Below, in pieces: positions 6,160 through 10,976 of a DNA stretch of 15,867 bases. Made by a program: the position numbers and the translations under genes. The notes below the pieces were generated by a model. The model did not search any database and was not told the origin of the DNA. It saw nothing but the letters and a program-made list of their open reading frames with translations. Source of the DNA: Patescibacteria group bacterium (GTDB lineage Bacteria > Patescibacteriota > Minisyncoccia > Phycocordibacterales > XYD1-FULL-46-19). The stretch covers positions 1-15,867 of the forward strand of contig JAUPUJ010000012.1 in assembly GCA_030917625.1 (NCBI GenBank), in the 5' to 3' direction. Each line of letters opens with the position of its first letter. Within the stretch, counting starts at the first letter, position 1.

Positions 6160-6414
6160 ATGAAAAATACATTTATTATCGTTTTTATAATTCTAGTGGT
6201 GGGAGTAGTTGGGTATTTTGTATTTACTAAAAAAGAAACTCCAACATTACCGTCTGAGCAAATTGTTTTCTTTACGGAAGAAGAATGTCAGCGAGAAACG
6301 GGCGGAGATTGTCGGTTCCAAAATTGTGACTATATTCAATCTGGAAAAACTATTGAGGAAGTCTGTGGTAAAAATTTTAAAAAGGGGTGGGTGTCTGCTG
6401 AGGACATAAAATAA
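6160..6414 (+). CDS. Small membrane-anchored protein with four cysteines
   Basis: 84 residues from the ATG at 6160. A single N-terminal helix, FIIVFIILVVGVVGYFVF (residues 5-22), acts as anchor or uncleaved signal. It is followed by a short linker and a compact extracytoplasmic part with Cys in EECQRETGGDCRFQNCDY and EVCGKNFKKGW. The four Cys could form two disulphides or bind a metal, but no known motif is complete. The open frame extends upstream to 6058, but that part overlaps the tRNA-linked element and is not likely translated. The gene ends 2 nt before the DedA gene, so the two are probably co-transcribed. Family not recognised. Confidence 0.7.
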   Translation: MKNTFIIVFIILVVGVVGYFVFTKKETPTLPSEQIVFFTEEECQRETGGDCRFQNCDYIQSGKTIEEVCGKNFKKGWVSAEDIK

Positions 6415-6416
6415 AA

Positions 6417-7058
6417 ATGATAGATTTCTTTATATCTTATATCAAAGTCATTATTGCTGATTATGGTGCCTTTGGAGTCTTTGTTGCTACTTTAATTGAA
6501 GAGGTGGTGACACCTGTGCCATCTCCGGTGGTGCCTCTTGCGGCTGGATTTTTTCTAATAGAACCAACTGCTGAGATTTTTCCTGCTTTAGTTCAAATAT
6601 TTTTTACCATAGCGCTACCGGTCGCTTTCGGACTAACTATTGGTTCAATAGTTGTTTATTTTATTGGTTTTTGGGGCGGTAAGCCAATTATTGATCGGTA
6701 TAAAAAATGGTTAGGTTTTAGTTGGGATGATTTAGAAAAGACAGAACAACATTTTACGAAAGGTAAAAGAGATGAAGTGGTTTTGTTTGGTTTAAGACTA
6801 GTGCCAATTATTCCAGGAGTCGCTATTTCTGGTTTGTGTGGAATAATTCGTTATCCTGTTTTTAAATTTGTAATCATAACTTTTGTCGGGGCTTTAATCA
6901 GATCTTTTATTTTAGGATTTATTGGTTCTAGAGTGGGGGAGGTTTATATTGATTATGCCGATACTATTTCTCGTTGGGAAGATTATATTTTAGTGGGAGT
7001 GATTATTATTTTCGGATTCTTATTGGGCTGGTATTTTTATAGGAGGGGAAGTAAATAA
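6417..7058 (+). CDS. DedA family (VTT domain) membrane protein
   Basis: 213 residues with about five hydrophobic segments. Family features in order are the N-terminal GAFGVFVATLIEEVVTPVPS, with the acidic pair in the first re-entrant segment, then GSIVVYFIGFWGGKPIIDRY, and the signature FGLRLVPIIPGVAISGLCGI (residues 124-143), continuing to FVIITFVGALIRS. The RxxPxxPG and G..R residues typical of DedA/VTT proteins are present. Members are inner-membrane proteins linked to proton-dependent lipid carrier (undecaprenyl phosphate or phospholipid) translocation and envelope homeostasis. The start is 2 nt after the upstream stop with no SD, so translation is likely coupled. It faces the leftward tRNA-Val element. 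Confidence 0.92.
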   Translation: MIDFFISYIKVIIADYGAFGVFVATLIEEVVTPVPSPVVPLAAGFFLIEPTAEIFPALVQIFFTIALPVAFGLTIGSIVVYFIGFWGGKPIIDRYKKWLGFSWDDLEKTEQHFTKGKRDEVVLFGLRLVPIIPGVAISGLCGIIRYPVFKFVIITFVGALIRSFILGFIGSRVGEVYIDYADTISRWEDYILVGVIIIFGFLLGWYFYRRGSK

Positions 7059-7082
7059 AATTAGGACTCGGTCACGGTTATT

Positions 7083-7247
7083 GCTGAGGGACTCTCGAGC
7101 TACGCTCGCGGGTACTTTTCGATTAAATATTCTTAAGCAGATATTTAATAACGAAAAGTCTTTCGAGTCCCTCCGGGAGTAAAGCAGTTTACTCCCTAGT
7201 GCGCACAAAATAAAAAGACCCCACCAAAGTTGAGTCTTTTTATTTTG
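7083..7247 (-). repeat. tRNA-Val-linked sense-antisense-sense element
   Basis: Described in tRNA sense (minus strand). The tail hairpin is a perfect 19-bp repeat, 7252-7234 against 7219-7201, and includes part of the acceptor strand. A 27-nt insert at 7200-7174 holds a 9-bp hairpin GGGAGTAAA-CTGC-TTTACTCCC. Next, 7173-7162 (GAGGGACTCGAA) is the complement of the tRNA T arm (7256-7267 in plus coordinates). A hairpin at 7159-7114 (ACTTTTCG...CGAAAAGT, inner ATTAAATAT/ATATTTAAT) and a hairpin at 7108-7096 (CGAGC-GTA-GCTCG) follow. The 12-nt sense copy GAGTCCCTCAGC at 7094-7083 lies 170 nt from the tRNA original (7264-7253). Same order of parts as the Arg element with different sequence. Confidence 0.85.
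7211..7247 (-). terminator. Intrinsic terminator of tRNA-Val
   Basis: On the minus strand AAAAAGACTC...GGGTCTTTTTATTTTG forms a stem with one G.T pair followed by TTTTTATTTT. It is the upper part of the tail hairpin of the linked element. Confidence 0.7.
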
Positions 7248-7321
7248 TGCGCGCTGAGGGACTCGAACCCCCGACCTACCCGGTGTAAACGGGTTGCTCT
7301 AGCCAACTGAGCTAAGCGCGC
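7248..7321 (-). tRNA. tRNA-Val(UAC)
   Basis: 74-nt cloverleaf on the minus strand. The acceptor GCGCGCT pairs with AGCGCGC, the D stem is GCTC/GAGC, the anticodon arm is ACCCG-TTTACAC-CGGGT with anticodon TAC, and the T arm is GGGGG-TTCGAGT-CCCTC. Discriminator A; CCA is not encoded. Its 3' end is repeated in antisense and sense downstream (to the left on the plus strand). Confidence 0.97.
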
Positions 7322-7361
7322 ATACATTGCTACAATAACTTATTTGTATTACTTTATCAAG

Positions 7362-8096
7362 ATGGGTTTCGAACCGAAAATTATTTTTGAAGATAAAGAT
7401 GTATTGGTAATAAATAAACCAGCGGGTTTGTCTGTTCATAGTGATGGTACTAAAAAAGAAATTACTTTAGCCGATTGGCTGGTGGGACGATCTCCAGAAC
7501 TGATTGACGTGGGGGAAGTGTCGATTGGTAGAGCGGGTCAAGAGATATTAAGGCCGGGCATAGTCCACCGCCTTGATCGAGATACTAGCGGGGTGATGAT
7601 TGTGGCTAAAAATCAGCCAGCCTTTAATTTTTTAAAAAAACAATTTAAAGATCGAGCAGTGAAAAAAACTTATCAGGCGATTGTGGAGGGGGTTTTTGCT
7701 CATCCAGAGGAAGAAAAAATTATCGACTTACCGATTGGTCGGTCTACTAAAGACTCTCGGAAGAGGGTAGCTAGTAAAAAAGCGGAGGGAGTGCTCCGGG
7801 AAGCTAAAACAATCTTTAAAGTCGTAGAGTCTTTTGATAAGAATTATTCTTTAGTAGAGGCTTATCCTCAAACTGGTCGCACCCATCAGATTAGGGTTCA
7901 TTTTAAGGCCCTGCAGCACCCTATAGTGTGCGACGCGCTCTATTCTAATCAGTCGACTTGTATTCCTGGCTTGTCACGGCAGGCGCTCCATGCCCATAAA
8001 TTGGATATAAAACTACCAAATGGGGACAAGCAGGAGTTTGTGGCAGATCTGCCGGCTGATATGGTTTTAGCCCTTGATCACTTGCGACGATCGTGA
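7362..8096 (+). CDS. RluA-family pseudouridine synthase
   Basis: 244 residues from the ATG at 7362. Motif I is NKPAGLSVH (18-26). The catalytic HRLDRDTSG motif is at 69-77, with D72 as the conserved nucleophilic aspartate. YPQTGRTHQIRVH at 168-180 and the C-terminal LHAHKL complete the family pattern. It isomerises specific uridines in rRNA or tRNA to pseudouridine. There is no N-terminal S4 domain, which favours a RluA/RluC-like catalytic core; the target base cannot be told from the sequence. An in-frame TTG at 7344 would add six residues, but a weak -35/-10 pair (TTGCTA 7327-7332, TACTTT 7350-7355) ends 6 nt before the ATG and favours the shorter form. The rplS promoter lies within its last codons. 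Confidence 0.92.
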   Translation: MGFEPKIIFEDKDVLVINKPAGLSVHSDGTKKEITLADWLVGRSPELIDVGEVSIGRAGQEILRPGIVHRLDRDTSGVMIVAKNQPAFNFLKKQFKDRAVKKTYQAIVEGVFAHPEEEKIIDLPIGRSTKDSRKRVASKKAEGVLREAKTIFKVVESFDKNYSLVEAYPQTGRTHQIRVHFKALQHPIVCDALYSNQSTCIPGLSRQALHAHKLDIKLPNGDKQEFVADLPADMVLALDHLRRS

Positions 8097-8102
8097 TACA
8101 CT
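8074..8102 (+). promoter_or_regulatory. rplS promoter, overlapping the end of the RluA gene
   Basis: TTGATC at 8074-8079, a 17-nt spacer and TACACT at 8097-8102. The -35 box and spacer lie in the last codons of the upstream gene and the -10 box begins right after its stop. The predicted start is about 3-4 nt before the rplS ATG at 8113. Confidence 0.6.
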
Positions 8103-8112
8103 CTCTTTCGTT

Positions 8113-8598
8113 ATGACAACAGCATCTTTCGCCGTTTTGTCGGCTGATATGAAAAAAAGAAATAAGATCGATATTACTCCTGGTAACACTGTGCGAGTCT
8201 TTTTGCGTATTCAAGAAAAAGGCAAGACTCGTTTACAGGCTTTTGAAGGTTTAGTAATTGCTCGTAAGCATGGTTCAGAAGCCGGAGCCACTTTTACTGT
8301 TCGTAAAGTAGCCTCGGGTGTGGGTATGGAAAAAACTTTCCCACTATATTCTCCAGTTATTGATAAAATTGAAATCGTAAAGAAATCTAAAGTGCGACGT
8401 TCTAAGCTTTACTATATTCGTGATAAGGCTGCTAAAGAAATTCGTCGTCGGATGAAGCAAATCATTGGCGGTAAAAAGGATGATGCTTTAAATGATGAAG
8501 AAGAAGTGATTGAAGTTTTAGACAGTCCAGATATAAATCCTGAAGAGGTGATAGTGACTGAAGAAGAAACTCCTGAGGTTGTAGAAGCCACTAAATAA
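8113..8598 (+). CDS. rplS: Ribosomal protein bL19
   Basis: 161 residues from the ATG at 8113. The L19 core is unmistakable: ITPGNTVRVFLRIQEKGKTR, LQAFEGLVIARKHGSEAGAT, FTVRKVASGVGMEKTFPLYS and VRRSKLYYIRDK. It binds 23S rRNA at the 30S-50S interface. The frame is open back to 8074, but the promoter at 8074-8102 makes 8113 the likely start. A later ATG at 8149 (MKKRNKIDI) would also give a complete core. After the core comes an extra tail of about 45 residues, very rich in Glu/Asp, absent from the ~115-residue family standard and probably disordered. A strong terminator follows at once, so rplS is probably monocistronic. Confidence 0.96.
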   Translation: MTTASFAVLSADMKKRNKIDITPGNTVRVFLRIQEKGKTRLQAFEGLVIARKHGSEAGATFTVRKVASGVGMEKTFPLYSPVIDKIEIVKKSKVRRSKLYYIRDKAAKEIRRRMKQIIGGKKDDALNDEEEVIEVLDSPDINPEEVIVTEEETPEVVEATK

Positions 8599-8602
8599 GT
8601 TA

Positions 8603-8643
8603 AATTAAAAAACAAGCTATAATCCATAGCTTGTTTTTTAATT
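8603..8643 (+). terminator. rplS terminator (palindromic)
   Basis: Perfect 17-bp arms (8603-8619 and 8627-8643; core ACAAGCTA/TAGCTTGT) with a 7-nt loop and a run of six T within the right arm. Confidence 0.92.
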
Positions 8644-8658
8644 GGTTTTCTTTACAAT
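8631..8658 (+). promoter_or_regulatory. Possible tRNA-Leu promoter
   Basis: TTGTTT at 8631-8636, a 16-nt spacer and TACAAT at 8653-8658, ten nt before the tRNA. The -35 box would overlap the right arm of the rplS terminator. Confidence 0.5.
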
Positions 8659-8668
8659 TCTTTATGTT

Positions 8669-8752
8669 GCGCGAGTGCTGAAACTGGTAGACAGGCACGC
8701 TTGAGGTGCGTGTGCCCGTAAGGGTGTGGAGGTTCAAGTCCTCTCTCGCGCA
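8669..8752 (+). tRNA. tRNA-Leu(GAG)
   Basis: 84-nt class II tRNA. The acceptor GCGCGAG pairs with CTCGCGC, the anticodon arm is CACGC-TTGAGGT-GCGTG with anticodon GAG, the long variable arm is TGCCCGTAAGGGTGT and the T arm is GGAGG-TTCAAGT-CCTCT. Discriminator A; CCA is not encoded. Confidence 0.97.
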
Positions 8753-8920
8753 CAATTTGAACGAAGTTTAAAATTGTGCGCGAGAGGCGCATCTGTTTTT
8801 ATGAAATGGAATGAAGTAAAAACAGGAGCAGGACTTGAAAAGCTTTTGAGATAGATTCGACCGAAGAGAGAATATATCCAAAAGGTGTACTGAATCTGTA
8901 AGATTCAAGTCCTCTCTCGC
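8753..8920 (+). repeat. tRNA-Leu-linked sense-antisense-sense element
   Basis: The tail hairpin pairs 8753-8762 with 8766-8776 (one bulge, GAA loop) and continues into 8772-8786, the complement of the acceptor strand and tail (8743-8757). A 43-nt insert at 8787-8829 carries a hairpin CTGTTTTTA/TAAAAACAG. Then 8830-8839 (AGGACTTGAA) is the complement of T-arm bases 8733-8742. An imperfect hairpin (8850-8858 with 8870-8878) and a 7-bp hairpin TGAATCT-GTA-AGATTCA (8891-8907) follow. The 17-nt sense copy TTCAAGTCCTCTCTCGC at 8904-8920 lies 171 nt from the original (8733-8749). Confidence 0.85.
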
Positions 8921-8923
8921 CCC

Positions 8924-8951
8924 TTTACTTTTTATTTAGATATGATATAAT
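8924..8951 (+). promoter_or_regulatory. Promoter of the 54-aa gene (extended -10)
   Basis: TTTACT at 8924-8929, a 16-nt spacer and TATAAT at 8946-8951, preceded by TGA (extended -10, TGnTATAAT). Predicted start near 8958, giving a ~40-nt leader with a strong SD. Confidence 0.6.
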
Positions 8952-8997
8952 AGTATATGGAAGGTTGAATAATCAAATACTTAAAGGAGGATTGGGT

Positions 8998-9162
8998 ATG
9001 GTTTTCCAGGTATTTTTTTATGACAATGATGGCCGTTGTGTGGCCAAAATTTCAGAAGTTGAGGCTCTGGACAAATATCGCGCGGTGGAATTGGTGATAT
9101 TGGATAGACCTGAACTTTCTGAGTGTTCAGCACAGACACAAGTTTTGAAAAATGCGCATTGA
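8998..9162 (+). CDS. Unknown 54-residue protein with strong SD
   Basis: The start is the ATG at 8998, because a full AAAGGAGG Shine-Dalgarno (8983-8990) stands 7 nt before it; upstream in-frame TTG codons have no such site. The product begins MVFQVFFYDNDGRCVAKISE and continues with DKYRAVELVILDRPELSE. It is mostly soluble, with a likely beta-strand start and one amphipathic helix. I do not recognise the family. It has its own extended -10 promoter and its own terminator, so it is a self-contained transcription unit. The complete SD is exceptional in this window and, together with the unit's isolation next to a tRNA, suggests acquisition from elsewhere (inference). Confidence 0.72.
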   Translation: MVFQVFFYDNDGRCVAKISEVEALDKYRAVELVILDRPELSECSAQTQVLKNAH

Positions 9163-9178
9163 AGTGTGAAATTCTTAC

Positions 9179-9214
9179 GCGGGTTCGGCTGATGCTGGAC
9201 CCGCTTTATTTTTA
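9179..9214 (+). terminator. Terminator of the 54-aa gene
   Basis: GCGGGT-T-CGGC-TGAT-GCTG-GACCCGC (9179-9204) followed by TTTATTTTTA. A GC-rich stem with a T-tract. Confidence 0.85.
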
Positions 9215-9223
9215 CTCTAATTT

Positions 9224-9232
9224 TGATAAACT
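9224..9232 (+). promoter_or_regulatory. Extended -10 of the adenosyltransferase gene
   Basis: TGA-TAAACT (TGn extended motif plus -10 at 9227-9232), 6 nt before the ATG at 9239; leaderless spacing. Confidence 0.5.
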
Positions 9233-9238
9233 TTACCC

Positions 9239-9796
9239 ATGTCTTTATTTACAGGAAAAGGAGATGGAGGTACCACAAAAACTTTTGGTTGTAATCAGAG
9301 AGTTTCAAAAAGTTCAGCCGTAGCTGAAGCCCTCGGCACTTTAGATGAAATCAATTCTTTCTTAGGTATTTGTAAGGAAAAGTCTCGAGCCAGTTTTTCT
9401 GTACCACCCCAAGATATTCCGCTTCATGAATTGCTACATCAGACTCAAGGTAACTTGTTTATTGTTCAAGCAGAACTGGCGGGGGCTGATAAAAAAATGT
9501 CGCTGGATAAAGTTAAAGAAACAGAAACTATTATTAATGAAATAGAAAAGTTGATGCCTCCGATTACCACTTTCTTTATTTCTGGAGGGACGGAACTAGC
9601 GGCTCATTTGGATTTTGCGCGGACTTTAGCCCGTCGGGCCGAACGCAGAGTAGTGGCGGTGCGGGATGAAGGTCGGCAGGAAATAGGTGATGCTATGCTT
9701 GCATATTTAAATCGCTTATCGAGTTTGTTATACGCTTTAGCTAGACTTACCAACCATTTATCTGGTATAACAGAGGAGTCGCCTAAATATAATTAA
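9239..9796 (+). CDS. PduO-type ATP:cob(I)alamin adenosyltransferase
   Basis: 185 residues, normal for the family. The N-terminal FTGKGDGGTT (4-13) is the ATP-binding motif. GTLDEINSFLG (33-43), FARTLARRAERR (126-137) and YLNRLSSLLYALAR (156-169) are the conserved helices of the trimeric PduO fold, including the RRAER segment that contacts ATP and the corrinoid. It transfers the 5'-deoxyadenosyl group from ATP to cob(I)alamin, making coenzyme B12. No other cobalamin-related gene is in the window, so it either serves a salvage pathway elsewhere or has another nucleotide-related role. The start follows an extended -10 box by 6 nt. tRNA-His follows after 14 nt. Confidence 0.93.
   Translation: MSLFTGKGDGGTTKTFGCNQRVSKSSAVAEALGTLDEINSFLGICKEKSRASFSVPPQDIPLHELLHQTQGNLFIVQAELAGADKKMSLDKVKETETIINEIEKLMPPITTFFISGGTELAAHLDFARTLARRAERRVVAVRDEGRQEIGDAMLAYLNRLSSLLYALARLTNHLSGITEESPKYN
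9788..9793 (+). promoter_or_regulatory. Possible -10 box of tRNA-His
   Basis: TATAAT overlapping the last codons of the adenosyltransferase gene, 17 nt before the tRNA. No clear -35 box. Confidence 0.4.
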
Positions 9797-9810
9797 AGCG
9801 AACAATTGAT

Positions 9811-9883
9811 GGTGCCTATGGTGTAACGGTTAACACTGAGGTTTGTGGAACCTTCGATTCGGGTTCGATTCCCGATAGGCACC
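9811..9883 (+). tRNA. tRNA-His(GUG)
   Basis: 73 nt including the His-specific G-1 (9811) opposite C73 (9883). The acceptor GTGCCTA pairs with TAGGCAC, the D stem is GTGT/ACAC, the anticodon arm is GAGGT-TTGTGGA-ACCTT with anticodon GTG, and the T arm is TCGGG-TTCGATT-CCCGA. CCA is not encoded. Confidence 0.97.
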
Positions 9884-10056
9884 CAAAAATAAGAAGTTCA
9901 AACTGAAAGTTTGAGCGAATATATTTTTGGTGTCGTCCTATCGGGAATCGAACCGGAAAGGGGTCGGGAAAACTCTAGTTTTCCCGTGGAGGAAGGATTG
10001 GGAAAACCGTGGGTTTCCCAGGAGTGAGATAGTGAAGCGTCCCGATAGGCACCCAA
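9884..10056 (+). repeat. tRNA-His-linked sense-antisense-sense element
   Basis: The tail CCAAAAATA (9883-9891) pairs with TATTTTTGG (9922-9930), enclosing a hairpin TCAAAC/GTTTGA. The antisense copy GGTG-(TCGT)-CCTATCGGGAATCGAACC (9929-9954) complements the T arm and acceptor (9862-9879 for the last 18 bases); here the insert is only four bases. Hairpins follow at 9965-9986 (CGGGAAAAC-TCTA-GTTTTCCCG) and 9999-10020 (TGGGAAA...TTTCCCA). The 17-nt sense copy TCCCGATAGGCACCCAA at 10040-10056 lies 170 nt from the original (9870-9886). This is the only copy that reaches the full tRNA 3' end, and the terminator follows it directly. Confidence 0.85.
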
Positions 10057-10059
10057 GAA

Positions 10060-10083
10060 AAAAATCCGCGTCAGCGGATTTTT
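10060..10083 (+). terminator. Terminator after the tRNA-His element
   Basis: AAAAATCCGC-GTCA-GCGGATTTTT, a perfect 10-bp stem ending in five T. Its position implies that tRNA-His and its linked element are transcribed together. Confidence 0.88.
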
Positions 10084-10121
10084 ATGTGGGATCGTAAATA
10101 ACCTGTTTCATATAAAAGAGT

Positions 10122-10127
10122 TATAAT
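10122..10127 (+). promoter_or_regulatory. -10 box of the M14 peptidase gene (leaderless)
   Basis: TATAAT exactly 6 nt before the ATG at 10134; no SD and no convincing -35. Confidence 0.6.
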
Positions 10128-10133
10128 TATCAC

Positions 10134-10952
10134 ATGCTTATTTTATTGTTGAGTAAAATAAAATTAATCCTAAAAGGATTATATGAATCATTGGAAGGTT
10201 TTGCAGAAATACCAAAATCCCTAGCTAAATTTCCTATTGGGTTATCTCATTTAAAAAATCCCATTGATTGTTATCGGATAGGGAATGGGGAAATCAAAAT
10301 ATTATTTGTGTCTGGTGTTCATGGTAATGAAGTGGGAACGGTAAAACTTAGCTATAAACTTCTAAATTTTTTAAATAAAAAATATTTAGATTTTCCTGAA
10401 ATTACTTTTTATGTGATTCCATGTTTAAATCCGGATGGTTTTTTGGCAGCTAAGAAGAATAAAGATTTTATAAATGGCGGTAAGGTGGGCAGGTTTAATA
10501 ATAAAAATGTTGATTTAAATAGAAATTTTAATACCCCAAGTTTTAAAAAAGAATCACTCTGGTCTTTCGGTAAAAAATATAGTCAAAATATTAAGGTTAA
10601 TTGTGGCGATGAGGGTAATTCCGAACCAGAAATACAAGCGATTATAAAATTTATTGAGACTAATAATATTAAATTTATATTTTCATTTCATAATGTGGGC
10701 GCAGATGTTTTACCTGGAGACACTGAACTTTCTAAAAAAATTGGCGACATATATAAAAAAGAAACTGGTTATAAAATAATGTTAAGTGAGGAGTGGGGGA
10801 AACTTAAACAGACAGGTACGTTCAAAGAATGGTGCGATATGAGAGGACTATCTTTTCTCGAAGTCGAAACCAGTAAACGTTGGGGGTCGGATTGGTCAAA
10901 ACAAAAAAAGGCAATTGAGGCTGTTGTGGGTTATTTAAATTCCTACAAATAG
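10134..10952 (+). CDS. M14-family zinc carboxypeptidase
   Basis: 272 residues. Metal ligands are H63 and E66 in VSGVHGNEVG and H186 in FIFSFHNVG. The substrate-binding N129-R130-N131 sits in VDLNRNFN, the conserved SEPE is at 163-166, and the catalytic glutamate is likely E245 in SFLEVETS. The upstream strand FYVIPCLNPDGF is also typical. This pattern fits the succinylglutamate-desuccinylase/MpaA-like branch of M14, members of which cut peptidoglycan peptides such as L-Ala-gamma-D-Glu-DAP; the exact substrate cannot be read from the sequence. There is no clear cleavable signal peptide: residues 1-20 are moderately hydrophobic with lysines, so the location is probably cytoplasmic or membrane-associated. 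The start is fixed by a -10 box 6 nt upstream. Confidence 0.9.
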   Translation: MLILLLSKIKLILKGLYESLEGFAEIPKSLAKFPIGLSHLKNPIDCYRIGNGEIKILFVSGVHGNEVGTVKLSYKLLNFLNKKYLDFPEITFYVIPCLNPDGFLAAKKNKDFINGGKVGRFNNKNVDLNRNFNTPSFKKESLWSFGKKYSQNIKVNCGDEGNSEPEIQAIIKFIETNNIKFIFSFHNVGADVLPGDTELSKKIGDIYKKETGYKIMLSEEWGKLKQTGTFKEWCDMRGLSFLEVETSKRWGSDWSKQKKAIEAVVGYLNSYK

Positions 10953-10976
10953 TTTCTCTAAATCTAATTTGGTATA

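Noticed and set aside
7020..7208. 62-codon minus-strand frame next to tRNA-Val
   Set aside because: It lies within the tRNA-Val element and the end of the DedA gene; no start signals.
8901..8920. Second copies as decayed tRNA genes (pseudo-tRNAs) from tandem duplication
   Set aside because: Only 11-17 nt of the T-stem/acceptor region are present, with no anticodon or D-arm remains, and an antisense copy lies between; simple tandem duplication cannot give this in four loci.
5863..10056. CRISPR array or ordinary integrative element
   Set aside because: There are no regularly spaced identical repeats and no integrase, transposase or cas gene in the window. Except at tRNA-His, the second copies stop before the tRNA 3' end, unlike typical attR sites.
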